50,130 nucleotides of DNA, taken from a virus. Each line of letters opens with the position of its first letter. Within the stretch, counting starts at the first letter, position 1. The stretch lies in IMG/VR virus record IMGVR_UViG_3300045966_000151, positions 1 through 50,130 of that record; one strand, given 5' to 3'. The translations under genes and the position numbers were made by a program. Shown in pieces: positions 5,982 to 14,575 of the stretch. The notes under the pieces are model-generated. The model saw nothing but the letters and a program-made list of their open reading frames with translations. It did not search any database and was not told where the DNA came from.

Positions 5982-6926
5982 ATGCGCCTCTCCACCGACG
6001 TCGAGCGCGTGGTCATCAGCAAGGTCCAGGTGGGGGTCCGCCGACGTCAGAAGCTCGGCAACCTCCGGTCCCTCGCGAAGTCGATCGAGACGCACGGCCT
6101 GCTGCACCCGATCCTGCTGCGCAACGGCGACACCCTCGTGGCGGGCCAGCGTCGCCTGGAGGCCTGCAAGCTCCTCGGCTGGACCTCGATCCCGGCGCGC
6201 CGGGTCGACGGCATGACGGACGAGGAGCTGCGCGCCGTCGAGCTGGAGGAGAACACCGAGCGCCTGGAGCTGCTCCCCTACGAAGCGTCGCGGCAGCGGT
6301 TCGCGGAGATCCGTCAGATCGAAGCCGATCTGAAGCGGCCAGCGACAGAGAAACCCGGGGCAGATTTGCCTCGGGTTTCCGGTGGGCGCGGACACACCGA
6401 GAAGGCGCCGGGCTCTCGGCGCGACGTGGCATCGGTCACCGGCATCTCGCCGAAGGACCAGCGCCGCATCGAGCAGCACGTCGCCGTGGCCGAGCAGTAC
6501 CCCTTCATGCAGAAGGGCGACTGGCGTCAGTACCGGGTGCTGGAGGCCGGCGAGAAGCTCGAGAAGCTCCCGGAGCGCGAGCGCCCCAAGGCCGCGGCGA
6601 TCATCGACCAGCCGGGCGTCGACCCGAGGAAGGCCGTGGAGATTCTCGGCACTCTGGCAGCGCAACCCGCGCCGGCCCGCCAAGAGATCTACCGCCTCGC
6701 CGAGTCGGCGGATGCGCATGACCGCAAGGTCGCCCTGACGCGGGCCGCCGCCGCGCCGCCACCTGTCGATCCCGGGCTCGTGCTCCTGCTCGATGCCGAG
6801 GAGACGCTGGCGAAGGCCGCGAAGGCCTGCCGGGTCGCGGCGTTCAAGCCGAAGCTGACCGCGCTCGCGCAGGGCGCGGCGAAGCTGGCCCAGTCCTTCA
6901 AGCGGCACCTTAAGGAGACGCGATGA
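5982..6926 (+). CDS. ParB/Srx-like nuclease-fold protein
   Basis: 314 residues from ATG 5982. Residues 10-85 are a ParB N-terminal domain: a conserved opening (VERVVISKVQVGVRRRQKLG), then LRSLAKSIETHGLLHPILLR and the motif AGQRRLEACKLLGW (GxRR-type nucleotide-binding segment), followed by an acidic helix ELEENTERLELLPYE. The middle holds a helix-turn-helix-like part (VASVTGISPKDQRRIEQHVA). Phage proteins of this class act as CTP/DNA-binding regulators or partition factors; with no ParA nearby, a regulatory or early replication role is likelier than plasmid partition. Confidence 0.85.
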   Translation: MRLSTDVERVVISKVQVGVRRRQKLGNLRSLAKSIETHGLLHPILLRNGDTLVAGQRRLEACKLLGWTSIPARRVDGMTDEELRAVELEENTERLELLPYEASRQRFAEIRQIEADLKRPATEKPGADLPRVSGGRGHTEKAPGSRRDVASVTGISPKDQRRIEQHVAVAEQYPFMQKGDWRQYRVLEAGEKLEKLPERERPKAAAIIDQPGVDPRKAVEILGTLAAQPAPARQEIYRLAESADAHDRKVALTRAAAAPPPVDPGLVLLLDAEETLAKAAKACRVAAFKPKLTALAQGAAKLAQSFKRHLKETR

Positions 6927-7342
6927 GCGAGAACGACGACCTGTTCGACGGGCTCAAGGGCCGGCACCGCGCCTTCGAGGAGATCCGCGCCCTGTTCGTC
7001 GAGCTGGGGGGCGACGTGCCGGCCGCGAACCTGTATGACGTCGCGGTCGCGCGCGGCATCCTCACCGATCGGCTGGAGGCCTTCCAGCGCCAAGCCGGAA
7101 CCGCGTTCTGCGCCCTCGCGCTCAAGCAGAAGGACGAGGACGAGCTGCCGTTCGCCAAGCCCGTGACGGTCGAGGGGGAGCGGCGCTGGCGCCAGCGTGA
7201 GTTGTGGACGTACGCCAACGCCGTCGAGGTTATTCAGCGCGAGGCGGACGGCATTCTGGCGGACCACAAGGAACTTCGTCGGCTCCAGCAATGGTGTCGA
7301 CTGAAGTTCGGCAAGGCCCCACGCATCCCGAGGATCGGATAG
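6923..7342 (+). CDS. Conserved-looking early protein, function unknown
   Basis: 139 residues from ATG 6923 (ATGA overlap with the ParB-like gene). Mostly helical, with charged N-terminus (MSENDDLFDGLKGRHRAFEE) and a basic C-terminus (KFGKAPRIPRIG). Translational coupling to the ParB-like protein suggests the two act together. Confidence 0.75.
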   Translation: MSENDDLFDGLKGRHRAFEEIRALFVELGGDVPAANLYDVAVARGILTDRLEAFQRQAGTAFCALALKQKDEDELPFAKPVTVEGERRWRQRELWTYANAVEVIQREADGILADHKELRRLQQWCRLKFGKAPRIPRIG

Positions 7343-7346
7343 CCGC

Positions 7347-7460
7347 ATGACCCGGTCCTCGCTCCTCCTCTTCTTCGCCGTCATCCTCGCCGCGCTCGCG
7401 CTCCTGTGGCTCATCCTCACGACGTCGTCGCTGTGCTTCCTGCCGGACGTGGCGCGGTGA
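7347..7460 (+). CDS. Small single-pass membrane protein
   Basis: 37 residues from ATG 7347, 5 bases after the previous stop. Nearly all hydrophobic between residues 5 and 31 (SLLLFFAVILAALALLWLIL), then a short polar end. Ends in a TGATG overlap with the next gene. Good hydrophobic periodicity supports a genuine membrane peptide. Confidence 0.6.
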   Translation: MTRSSLLLFFAVILAALALLWLILTTSSLCFLPDVAR

Positions 7461-7687
7461 TGACGACGGATCGCCGCCCGCTCGCCAAGATCGAGCCACC
7501 GCGCACGCCCGAGAGCCGCGAGCCGATCTCGATCCGGCTCAAGCCATCCGAGCTCGACAAGCTGAAAGACCTCGCCCTGACCATGGGGCTCGGCCACACG
7601 ACGTTCGCGCGGGAGTGCCTGCTCACGGGTCTCAGGATGGCCTACGTGGAGCGGCTGATGAAAGAGGACACGCGTGTTACGGCCTAG
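7460..7687 (+). CDS. Ribbon-helix-helix (CopG/BrnA-like) protein
   Basis: 75 residues from ATG 7460 (a GTG at 7457 is an alternative). A basic N-terminal tail is followed by the strand PISIRLKPSELDKLKDLAL and helix TTFARECLLTGL, the classic beta-alpha-alpha pattern of ribbon-helix-helix DNA-binding proteins. No BrnT-type toxin is adjacent, so a transcriptional regulator is likelier than an antitoxin. Confidence 0.7.
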   Translation: MTTDRRPLAKIEPPRTPESREPISIRLKPSELDKLKDLALTMGLGHTTFARECLLTGLRMAYVERLMKEDTRVTA

Positions 7688-7707
7688 CGCGTTCCTACAC
7701 GTCTCGG

Positions 7708-7738
7708 TGTCGTCGCCGTATGACGCGGCGACACGACA
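7708..7738 (+). promoter_or_regulatory. Bulged hairpin in intergenic region
   Basis: GTCGCCG (7712-7718) pairs with CGGCGAC (7726-7732) over a 7-base loop; TGTC (7708-7711) and GACA (7735-7738) extend the stem after a 2-base bulge. It lies in the 75-base gap before a gene with a strong ribosome binding site. There is no T-run, so it may be an RNA-stability or pause element rather than a standard terminator. Confidence 0.5.
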
Positions 7739-7762
7739 GTAACGACAAGGAGGGACACCCCC

Positions 7763-8005
7763 ATGAAGCGCATCGTTCTCTTCGGCTGGTTCGTCACCAC
7801 GCTGGCCCACGGCACCGTCGACATCCCCGCCCACGACCAGGGCGAGAGCTCGATCACCTCGCACGTCGTCCGCGTCGACACGTGGCGCGTCGGGACGCGG
7901 GAGGAGTGCGAGCTGCTGCGCGCCAAGCTCGAGAGCGCCGGGCACGCTGTCCTCGGCGCGTGCTTCACGCAGGGGCAGGGCGAGCGCGACACGTGGACGA
8001 AGTAG
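7763..8005 (+). CDS. Small protein with hydrophobic N-terminus, function unknown
   Basis: 80 residues from ATG 7763 with an excellent Shine-Dalgarno sequence (AAGGAGG). The start MKRIVLFGWFVTTLAHG could be a signal peptide or anchor; the remainder has two cysteines (EECELLRAKL, LGACF). The strong translation signal and upstream hairpin suggest a separately regulated, well-expressed product. Confidence 0.7.
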   Translation: MKRIVLFGWFVTTLAHGTVDIPAHDQGESSITSHVVRVDTWRVGTREECELLRAKLESAGHAVLGACFTQGQGERDTWTK

Positions 8006-8121
8006 GTCGCATCCTCCCGCTCAACGCGTGGCACGGGATGATCCTCGTGCACTACGTGAGGCTGCCGATCCTCGGGACGACGGTCACGATCGCCTTCGGC
8101 GTCCCGATGTCGAGGTCGTGA
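7993..8121 (+). CDS. Very small protein, function unknown
   Basis: 42 residues from GTG 7993, overlapping the end of the preceding gene by 13 bases and ending in TGATG. Contains a hydrophobic core (WHGMILVHYVRLPILG, TTVTIAFGV). Only size and overlap pattern support it; it could be a spurious frame. Confidence 0.45.
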   Translation: MDEVGRILPLNAWHGMILVHYVRLPILGTTVTIAFGVPMSRS

Positions 8122-8297
8122 TGCCCGCCTACGCGCTCTACGGCGAGACGGAACCGCGCGAGGTGACGCGCGGCTGCATCTTCTCGTCCCCGGTGCCCGA
8201 GGAGGCGCGGGGGTACGGGTGGCGCGCCTGGTGTCCGCGCTGCGGGCAACTCTTTTGGACCGACGACGAGTGGATGCGGTCGACGTGCCGGGCATGA
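8121..8297 (+). CDS. Small zinc-ribbon-like protein
   Basis: 58 residues from ATG 8121. The C-terminal half has WCPRCGQLFW followed by a terminal Cys (MRSTC), a probable partial zinc ribbon; another Cys is at GCIF. Function unknown. Confidence 0.65.
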   Translation: MPAYALYGETEPREVTRGCIFSSPVPEEARGYGWRAWCPRCGQLFWTDDEWMRSTCRA

Positions 8298-8578
8298 CCA
8301 ACCGCCGCGCCTACACGCTCACCACCGCGCTCGCCCTCGCCGGCCTGACGGTCGGCTACACGGCGGGGGTGTCGCAGGAGCCGAAGCAGGGCCCCGCGGT
8401 CGTCGTGGCGACGGATCTCCCGGTCATGGTGCCCCGCGAGCCGGAGCCGACGCTCGTGGACTGCGCGCCGCCGGCTAGACCGCGTTTGCACGAGGCGGTC
8501 GAGCGCGACTACTGGCGGGCGCTTGCGCGGGAGGGCGCGTTCCCGGTGACGAGGTTCGAGGGCAGGGAAGCGCGGTGA
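8294..8578 (+). CDS. Small N-terminally anchored protein
   Basis: 94 residues from ATG 8294 (ATGA overlap). A hydrophobic segment at residues 8-26 (LTTALALAGLTVGYTAGV) could be a signal anchor; the rest is polar and proline-rich with one Cys. Longer upstream starts would overlap the zinc-ribbon gene. Confidence 0.65.
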   Translation: MTNRRAYTLTTALALAGLTVGYTAGVSQEPKQGPAVVVATDLPVMVPREPEPTLVDCAPPARPRLHEAVERDYWRALAREGAFPVTRFEGREAR

Positions 8579-8790
8579 GCTGCGTCCCGATCGTCGAGCG
8601 GTTGCGGGAGGAGCGGGACCGGGCCCGCGCCGCACTGCGACTCCCGCTGCTGGTCCACGGCGCTGGCCCGTGGACCGAGGAACGCCGCGAGGAGTGGCGG
8701 AGCATCACCGGCACCGACGAGGCGACCACGAGAGTCATGTGCGACACGATCCGCGCGCTACTCGCCAGGATCGCCGGAGCCTCCGCGTGA
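8575..8790 (+). CDS. Small helical protein, function unknown
   Basis: 71 residues from GTG 8575 (GTGA overlap). The N-terminus VERLREERDRARAALRL is an amphipathic helix. The sequence between residues 28 and 55 (HGAGPWTEERREEWRSITG) is unlike known families. Genes on both sides overlap it by 4 bases. Confidence 0.6.
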   Translation: MSCVPIVERLREERDRARAALRLPLLVHGAGPWTEERREEWRSITGTDEATTRVMCDTIRALLARIAGASA

Positions 8791-9139
8791 CGGCCTCCGA
8801 CCGCGCCGCCGTGGACCGAGAGATCGCCGCGCGCGTCGCCTACGTCGAGCTCGTGCGCGTGCTGGGCGAGCCCGCGTTCATGCGGCGACTGCGCCAAGGC
8901 TGGATGGTCAGATCGTGGACCGGCTGGGATGAGTATTCCTCCCGCAAGCGCGACGCCGTGTCCATCCTGCGCGGCCACGTCCGGCGGTGCGCCGAGCGCC
9001 TCAGCGAGCTGCGCGCCCAGCTCGAGGCAGACGCCCTCGACGCGGAGATCGCGGCGACGCCGATCGGGGAGCGGGAGGCGAGCGCGAGGGCGCAGCGCGA
9101 GGCCATCGACGGGCCGCGGTGGAAGGCCAGGAGGGCGTC

Positions 9140-9143
<4 letters not shown>
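8787..9143 (+). CDS. Helical protein, function unknown
   Basis: 118 residues from GTG 8787. Two helical, charged regions flank an aromatic centre (GWMVRSWTGWDEYSS). The C-terminal helix is rich in Ala, Glu and Arg and may be a coiled coil. No family recognised. Ends in an ATGA overlap. Confidence 0.65.
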
Positions 9144-9843
<700 letters not shown>

Positions 9844-9847
<4 letters not shown>

Positions 9848-9933
9848 GCGTCTACGAGTCGTTGCTCGCGGCCGTGCTGGTGCTCGCGAACGTCCTCGCG
9901 TGGACCGCGGTCGCGGTCATGGTCGAGCCATGA
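9844..9933 (+). CDS. Tiny membrane peptide
   Basis: 29 residues from ATG 9844, with ATGA overlaps at both ends. Residues 5-27 are one hydrophobic segment (ESLLAAVLVLANVLAWTAVA). The double overlap and membrane character support translation, but function is unknown. Confidence 0.5.
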
Positions 9934-10100
9934 GCGTCGTCAACGCGCCCGGCGTTTCGAAGTCGCCACGCGGCATCTGCTCCGCGTGCGGACGAGACTA
10001 CGCGATCACGAAGGCGGGCGAGATCCGACACCACGGCGAGCACGGGTGGCAGTCGAGCACGTGTCCCGGCTCGTTGCGGCCGCCGAAGGAGGCGAGGTGA
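9930..10100 (+). CDS. Small zinc-binding protein
   Basis: 56 residues from ATG 9930. Contains ICSACGRDY, then HHGEHGW and a Cys near the end (STCPGS), giving a C-x2-C ... H/C zinc site. Common type of small phage accessory protein, function unknown. Confidence 0.65.
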   Translation: MSVVNAPGVSKSPRGICSACGRDYAITKAGEIRHHGEHGWQSSTCPGSLRPPKEAR

Positions 10101-10723
10101 TGGGCGGGCGGTGGGTCCCGCTCCCAACCCGCTCCTGCCCGTCATGCGGGAGCCGCCACCGACGCCGCTACGCGGAACACTGCAAGGGCTGCCGGCCAGG
10201 CGCCATCCGGCCACCGCGCCCTTGCCGGTGCCTCTTCGCGACCGAGGGCGTCAGGATTCCGCTGAACCACGGGCGCTCGGCCATCGTAGACCGCGACGAC
10301 CACGAGCGCGTGTGCGCGTATCGCTGGGCTGCCGTCAGGAGGAATAACGCCTGGTACGCCGTCGCTCGGATAGAGGACCGCAGAGACCTCAGGTACATGC
10401 ACCGATTCATCTTGTCCGACGTCGCGACCCAGATCGATCACCGCGACGGGGACGGCCTCAACAACCGTCGCGCGAACCTGAGGCCATGCACGGCCGCCCA
10501 GAACGCGTGGAACTGGAATGCGAACCGGCGGCGACGTCAATCCCGGTTCCGCGGGGTCCACTTCGATGGGCGCTGGGTAGCCTCGATCTGGGTGGACGGA
10601 CGGAACAAGTCCCTCGGCCGGTTCGACTCAGAGGAGCTAGCCGCCATCGCATACAACCGCGCCGCCTCGGAGCTGCGCGGTGAGTTCGCCAGACTCAACG
10701 AGGTGGAGGAGGCTTCGGCGTGA
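10100..10723 (+). CDS. HNH homing endonuclease with C-terminal AP2 domain
   Basis: 207 residues from ATG 10100, with AAGGAGG 7 bases upstream (GTG 10097 is possible). Order: N-terminal zinc ribbon (CPSCG at 13-17, CKGC at 28-31), HNH_3 core (MHRFIL near 100-105, QIDHRDGDGLNNRRANLRPC at 111-130), then an AP2 DNA-binding domain (SRFRGVHFDGRWVASI to about 200). This is the standard free-standing phage homing nuclease plan; the AP2 part gives site recognition. It sits between small genes in the recombination region. Confidence 0.9.
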   Translation: MGGRWVPLPTRSCPSCGSRHRRRYAEHCKGCRPGAIRPPRPCRCLFATEGVRIPLNHGRSAIVDRDDHERVCAYRWAAVRRNNAWYAVARIEDRRDLRYMHRFILSDVATQIDHRDGDGLNNRRANLRPCTAAQNAWNWNANRRRRQSRFRGVHFDGRWVASIWVDGRNKSLGRFDSEELAAIAYNRAASELRGEFARLNEVEEASA

Positions 10724-10968
10724 TCGACACGGTGATCCGCTGCGACGTTCCGACGTGCCACTCGATCATTCCCGAGCACGCCAAGCGGTACGAGACGCGC
10801 CTGGTGCTGACGCTGGTCAATGGCGACAAGCGTGAGGCGTTCACAGCCCGGACGTTGTGCTCTCAAGCCTGCGTGCTGGCCACGGTCTCGGAGCTGATGC
10901 GCGCGGTGTCGGGGGCGACGGTGGGGGCGGTGGCGGGCGAGTGCCACAGTATCCGAATGGAGGATTGA
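10720..10968 (+). CDS. Small cysteine-containing protein
   Basis: 82 residues from GTG 10720. Two cysteine pairs (CDVPTC and CSQAC) flank a beta-strand region (TRLVLTLVNGDKREAF), suggesting a treble-clef-like zinc fold. It precedes the recombination genes with a 2-base gap. Function unknown. Confidence 0.65.
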   Translation: MIDTVIRCDVPTCHSIIPEHAKRYETRLVLTLVNGDKREAFTARTLCSQACVLATVSELMRAVSGATVGAVAGECHSIRMED

Positions 10969-10970
10969 AC

Positions 10971-11951
10971 ATGTCGGTCGTTCATCAGCACGAGACTCAG
11001 CAGGGCGCCATCGCCCTCGCGTACCGCCACGAGCTGACCGTCGAGGAGCTGGCCGGCCAGGTCAAGAAGATCCACGAGGTCATGGCGAAGCTCATGAAGC
11101 CGGAGACGCACTTCGGCGTGATCCCCGGGACGAAGAAGCCGACGCTCTACAAGCCGGGCGCCGAGCTACTGAACATGCTCTTCCGGCTCGACCCGCAGTA
11201 CGGCACCGAGGAGATCCGGGACGGGGACCACCTGATCGTGCGCAGCACGTGCACGCTCTGGCACATCCCGACCGGGCAGCGGATGGGGTCGGGGATGGGC
11301 TCGTGTTCGACGCGGGAGGCGAAGTACGCCTACCGGCGCTCCGGGCGCACGTGCCCCTCGTGCGGCAAGGAAGACACCATCATCAAGGGCAAGGCCGAGT
11401 TCGGCGGCGGCTGGCTGTGCTTCGGCAAGCGCGGCGGCTGCGGGGCCAAGTTCAAGGACGGCGACGACGCGATCGAGCAGCAGCAGACGGAGCAGCGCGT
11501 CGCGAACCCCGACCTGCCCGACACGCACAACACCGTCCTGAAGATGTCCAACAAGCGCGCGCTCGTCGCCGCGGTGCTGAACGTGACAGCCGCGTCCGAG
11601 ATCTTCACGCAGGACGTCGACGACAAGGACGAGCGGGACCGCGACGACGAGGACGAGGATCGACCGTCGAGGCGTGAAGCACCGTCGTCGCGCGGGCAGG
11701 GGGTTCCGCAGCAGGAGCACCGGACCGATCCCGACATCGTCATCAACGAGAATCAGCACAAGCGGCTCCGGGCCATCGCGACCGGCACCAAGTGGTCCGA
11801 CGACCAGCTGCACGAGCTGCTGTCGGGATACCAGTACAACTCGCCTCGGGACGTCAAGATCAAGGACTACGAGACGCTGTGCGAGAAGCTCAAGCAGGGG
11901 CCGGACAAGGGGCTGAGCAAGCCCGGCCAGCAGCAGGGCACGCTGGCGTGA
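10971..11951 (+). CDS. Conserved phage recombination-region protein with zinc ribbon
   Basis: 326 residues from ATG 10971. The motif HFGVIPGTKKPTLYKPGAEL followed by LWHIPTGQRMGSGMGSCST is characteristic of a widespread phage/prophage family of unknown biochemistry usually found beside exonuclease or single-strand annealing genes. A zinc ribbon (CPSCGKE, then WLCFGKRGGCGAKF) is inserted at about residues 126-164. After KMSNKRALVAAVLNVTAAS there is a very acidic linker and a C-terminal helical domain. By location and family company, a single-strand DNA-binding or annealing role in recombination is likely, but not shown. Confidence 0.8.
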   Translation: MSVVHQHETQQGAIALAYRHELTVEELAGQVKKIHEVMAKLMKPETHFGVIPGTKKPTLYKPGAELLNMLFRLDPQYGTEEIRDGDHLIVRSTCTLWHIPTGQRMGSGMGSCSTREAKYAYRRSGRTCPSCGKEDTIIKGKAEFGGGWLCFGKRGGCGAKFKDGDDAIEQQQTEQRVANPDLPDTHNTVLKMSNKRALVAAVLNVTAASEIFTQDVDDKDERDRDDEDEDRPSRREAPSSRGQGVPQQEHRTDPDIVINENQHKRLRAIATGTKWSDDQLHELLSGYQYNSPRDVKIKDYETLCEKLKQGPDKGLSKPGQQQGTLA

Positions 11952-12400
11952 GCGTGGCGCTTCCGCTGCTGGAACGCTGGGAATCGAAGGTCGAGCCCGA
12001 GCCGAACACCGGCTGCTGGCTGTGGGTTGGTCATATTCAGCCAAACGGCTACGGGACGATCCGGACGGGTTCGCTGCTATCAGATTCCCGGGCGATGTCC
12101 TACGCACATCGCGTTGCCTACAAGCTGCTCGTCGGTCCGGTTCCCGTCGGCCTCCAGGTGGACCACCTGTGTCGTGTTCGCCAGTGCGTGAATCCGGCGC
12201 ACTTGGAGCCGGTGTCGCCAGCGGTCAACACAGGACGCGGTAGCAGTCCATCAACGCGGACTGCGCGGGAGGGGCGCTGCCAACGCGGCCACGATCTGAC
12301 CGCCGAGAACATCAAGGTCCGGTCAAACGGGAAGCGCTCCTGTCGGCGCTGCATCAATCTGAGGAAGACGGTGGGATGGGCGCGACGTACCCGCGTGTAA
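11948..12400 (+). CDS. HNH endonuclease (HNH_3 type), copy A
   Basis: 150 residues from GTG 11948 (GTGA overlap). Motifs: TGCWLWVGHIQPNGYG (21-36), AHRVAYKLLVGP, and VDHLCRVRQCVNPAHLEPVS (71-90), containing D72-H73, N82 and H85 of the HNH site; then a second zinc knuckle (C111, H115, C132, C135). A paralogue is at 16863-17255. Its last 25 bases overlap the exonuclease gene. A free-standing homing nuclease inserted in the recombination operon is the best reading. Confidence 0.88.
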   Translation: MSVALPLLERWESKVEPEPNTGCWLWVGHIQPNGYGTIRTGSLLSDSRAMSYAHRVAYKLLVGPVPVGLQVDHLCRVRQCVNPAHLEPVSPAVNTGRGSSPSTRTAREGRCQRGHDLTAENIKVRSNGKRSCRRCINLRKTVGWARRTRV

Positions 12401-12927
12401 CGACGATTCTGTCGGCGGTTGGCCTCGGACCCGACTTCACCCTGGTCCGCCCCGACGTCGTCGAACTCGCTCGTGACCGAGGCTCAAGGCTTCACGCGCT
12501 CCTGGAGGCCGAGCATTACGGCTATCTCGACGAGGCGGACGTGACGCCTGAGCTCGCGCCGCGCCTCGACGCTTACCGGAAGTTTGTCGCGGACTCAGGC
12601 CATGAGCCCGTCCTGACCGAGTTCGAGGTCCGCCATGCTGCGTGGAAGTTCATCGGTCACCCCGACCGGCTTGGCTGGATCAATGGGCACCGCTGCATCA
12701 TCGACTTCAAGTCCGGCGGCACTGACGGCGCGGAGTACCAGATCGCTCTCTACGTGCTCGCGTACAACCACGAGCACCCCGACGAACCCGTCAGCGTCGG
12801 CGCAATTCTCGAACTACGAGATGACGCCACGTATCGCTTCACCGAGGTCGACCTGGCCGCCGCGACACAGGTCGCTCTCGCGGCCATCGTCGTCTATCGC
12901 GCCCAACCAGGGCGGAGGGCCGCATGA
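12376..12927 (+). CDS. PD-(D/E)XK exonuclease (RecB/Cas4-like fold)
   Basis: 183 residues from ATG 12376. Begins with YPRVTTIL, the usual opening of this phage exonuclease group. Active-site signature: E84, GHPDRLGW (D97), CIIDFKSGG (D110, K112) and YQIALYVLAY (Q122, Y126), i.e. E...D...DxK...QxxxY. It should degrade one strand at double-strand ends to feed the annealing protein. Neighbours (10971-11951 and 12924-13658) are its usual partners. Confidence 0.88.
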   Translation: MGATYPRVTTILSAVGLGPDFTLVRPDVVELARDRGSRLHALLEAEHYGYLDEADVTPELAPRLDAYRKFVADSGHEPVLTEFEVRHAAWKFIGHPDRLGWINGHRCIIDFKSGGTDGAEYQIALYVLAYNHEHPDEPVSVGAILELRDDATYRFTEVDLAAATQVALAAIVVYRAQPGRRAA

Positions 12928-13658
12928 CCACGACCATCGCCCCCGAGACGCTCGACCGCGAAGGTGGTGAGCTCGTCGTCCGCGTGCAAACGATCGCCGT
13001 CGTGGACGACGAGACGTTTCGCCAGGCCGGCGAGCTGCTGAGGACCGTCAAGGTGTACCTCGGGCGCGTCGCCGAGGTCTTTACCCCCATGGTGAAGGCC
13101 GCCCACGAGGCTCACCGCGCCGTGCTCGCCCAGCGCCAGAAGGTCGAGGCGCACGCCCTGGAAGCCGAGAAGCTGCTCAAGCAGCAGATGGGCGACTACC
13201 AGCGCGAGCAGGAGCGAAAGCGCCTCGAGGAGCAGGAGCGGCAGCGCCAGGAGCAGCTCCGGCTCGAGCGCGAGGAGCGTGAGCGCGTCGAGGCCGAGCG
13301 GCGGCGGCGCCAGAAGGAAGAGGAGGATCGACGCCTCGAGGAGGCGGCCAGGGCCGAGCAGCGCGGTGACGCGTCGGCCGCTCGGAAGCTGATCGAGGAG
13401 CCCGTCGTCGTGACCGCGCCGGCGCCGCGGCCCGTCTTCGCGCCGCCCGCGCTGATTACGGCGCCGCCCAAGGTCGAGGGCGTCTCGTTCCGCGAGGAGT
13501 GGACGTACGAGGTCGTCAACGCGGAGCTGATCCCGAGGGAGTACCTGGCGGTGGACGACAAGAAGCTCGCCGGCGTCGTGCGCGCGATGCGTGGCTCGTG
13601 CCGGATCCCGGGCGTCCGCGTGTTCAGCCGGACCGTGACGTCGGCGAGGAGCCGATGA
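12924..13658 (+). CDS. Coiled-coil recombination-module protein
   Basis: 244 residues from ATG 12924. Residues 18-75 carry VVDDETFRQAGELLRTVK and FTPMVKAAHEAHRAVLAQRQ, followed by a highly charged coiled coil (about 80-150, runs of E, R and Q) and a C-terminal domain with FREEWTYEVVNAELIPREYL, DDKKLAGVVRAM and IPGVRVFS. This family is common next to phage exonuclease and annealase genes; precise function is unknown, an accessory of DNA recombination is inferred. Confidence 0.82.
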   Translation: MTTTIAPETLDREGGELVVRVQTIAVVDDETFRQAGELLRTVKVYLGRVAEVFTPMVKAAHEAHRAVLAQRQKVEAHALEAEKLLKQQMGDYQREQERKRLEEQERQRQEQLRLEREERERVEAERRRRQKEEEDRRLEEAARAEQRGDASAARKLIEEPVVVTAPAPRPVFAPPALITAPPKVEGVSFREEWTYEVVNAELIPREYLAVDDKKLAGVVRAMRGSCRIPGVRVFSRTVTSARSR

Positions 13659-13957
13659 CCGACCTCCCCGCCGAGATCGAGGTCTGCGGTCGGGTTGTCG
13701 ACGGCTTCGCCTGCCGCGGCGTGATGTACCGCCCCACGCCTGAGGCGCCGCCCCACTGCGTGAAGTGCTCGTCGACAGCGCCGGGCTGGCTGAGACCTAC
13801 GCCCGCGCTCCCCACTACTACGGCTCGACGTTCTGCGTCGAGTGCCGCACGCACCTGCCGGTCGGAGAGCACGGCGAGTTCGTGTGGATCGAAACGGACG
13901 GCACCAACGGCCCGAGGGTCGGCACGTGATCGATCGCGCGCCCTTCACCCCCGTTGA
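13655..13957 (+). CDS. Small cysteine protein, frame probably broken
   Basis: From ATG 13655 (ATGA overlap) the first 42 residues look genuine, with four cysteines (EVCGRVVDGFACRG and HCVKC). After about 13780 this frame becomes Ser/Thr/Arg/Ala-rich and shadow-like, while the -1 frame reads a recognisable domain (13765-13929). A one-base indel, a programmed shift or two overlapping genes are all possible. Confidence 0.45.
   Translation: MTDLPAEIEVCGRVVDGFACRGVMYRPTPEAPPHCVKCSSTAPGWLRPTPALPTTTARRSASSAARTCRSESTASSCGSKRTAPTARGSARDRSRALHPR
13765..13929 (+). CDS. Conserved phage C-terminal domain (YYGSTFCVECRTHLPVGE), overlapping frame
   Basis: 54 residues from GTG 13765, or an extension of the frame begun at 13655 after a -1 shift. 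The sequence LAETYARAPHYYGSTFC, then CRTHLPVGEHGEFVW and DGT...RVGT matches a domain I know as the C-terminus of larger phage proteins (pattern YA..P.FYG.TFC..C..H.PV.EF.W..DG..VG). No start with a good ribosome site is visible, so frameshifted expression or decay is likely. Confidence 0.5.
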   Translation: MLVDSAGLAETYARAPHYYGSTFCVECRTHLPVGEHGEFVWIETDGTNGPRVGT

Positions 13958-13981
13958 CACTCCCGGAGCGAAAGACTGACC

Positions 13982-14575
13982 ATGGCGCGAATCAGCTATC
14001 CCCCGATCGAGCCGGAGGCGCCCGCCATGGGTGAGAGCCGCGACGTCGCTCGCATGTCTGAAATCGTCGGCGCTCAGCCGAGCTTCATGTGGTCGTCGAT
14101 CGACTTCTCGGCGCTCAGGAGCCCGATCGTCTACGCCTGGCTTCGTGATGGACGCGCGCGATACATCGGCATGTCCCTGCGTGGCGCGCAGCGCCCACTG
14201 GATCACGGACACGATCACATCCTGACGGACTCGGTCCGCGATGGCGACTCGTTCTGCCTCTGGTCACCAACCTCGGAAGGTGCCGCCGTCGAGGCTGAGG
14301 AGCGTGCGATCAGCGAGCTGAAACCCCTCATGAATCGCCGCCGGATCTTCATCCCGATCATTCGGGAGCCTCGGCCTGATCGCCGCCCGAGTCGAGACGC
14401 GTGGCGCCCACTCCTGCTCGCCGCGTCGAACGTCGAGCGGGCCGCCCAGGCGGTGCGGATGAGCCTCTCGATTCCCAGCCTCTTGCGGTTCAACCCGCGC
14501 CCGACGGAGCTGCTCACGGAGCTCAAGCGTCACATCGCCGACCTCGAGTCGGAGATGCGGGTCAACATCGGATGA
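13982..14575 (+). CDS. GIY-YIG-like nuclease
   Basis: 197 residues from ATG 13982. Residues 48-110 show IVYAWLRDGRARYIGMSLRG, an aromatic-Tyr/Tyr-Ile-Gly pair with following Arg, then HGHDHI, and AAVEAEERAISELKPLMNRR with the expected Glu and Asn. This is the GIY-YIG core in a variant form (VYAW-YIG). The C-terminal 80 residues are basic and helical. It may be a homing nuclease or a small resolvase-like enzyme; it directly precedes the integrase. Confidence 0.78.
   Translation: MARISYPPIEPEAPAMGESRDVARMSEIVGAQPSFMWSSIDFSALRSPIVYAWLRDGRARYIGMSLRGAQRPLDHGHDHILTDSVRDGDSFCLWSPTSEGAAVEAEERAISELKPLMNRRRIFIPIIREPRPDRRPSRDAWRPLLLAASNVERAAQAVRMSLSIPSLLRFNPRPTELLTELKRHIADLESEMRVNIG

Noticed and set aside
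5982-6926. Plasmid-like ParAB partition system
   Set aside because: The ParB-like domain is clear, but no ParA ATPase is adjacent and no centromere-like repeats were seen, while an integrase is present.
7460-7687. BrnTA toxin-antitoxin pair
   Set aside because: Only the ribbon-helix-helix side is present; the preceding gene is a 37-residue membrane peptide, not a BrnT RNase.
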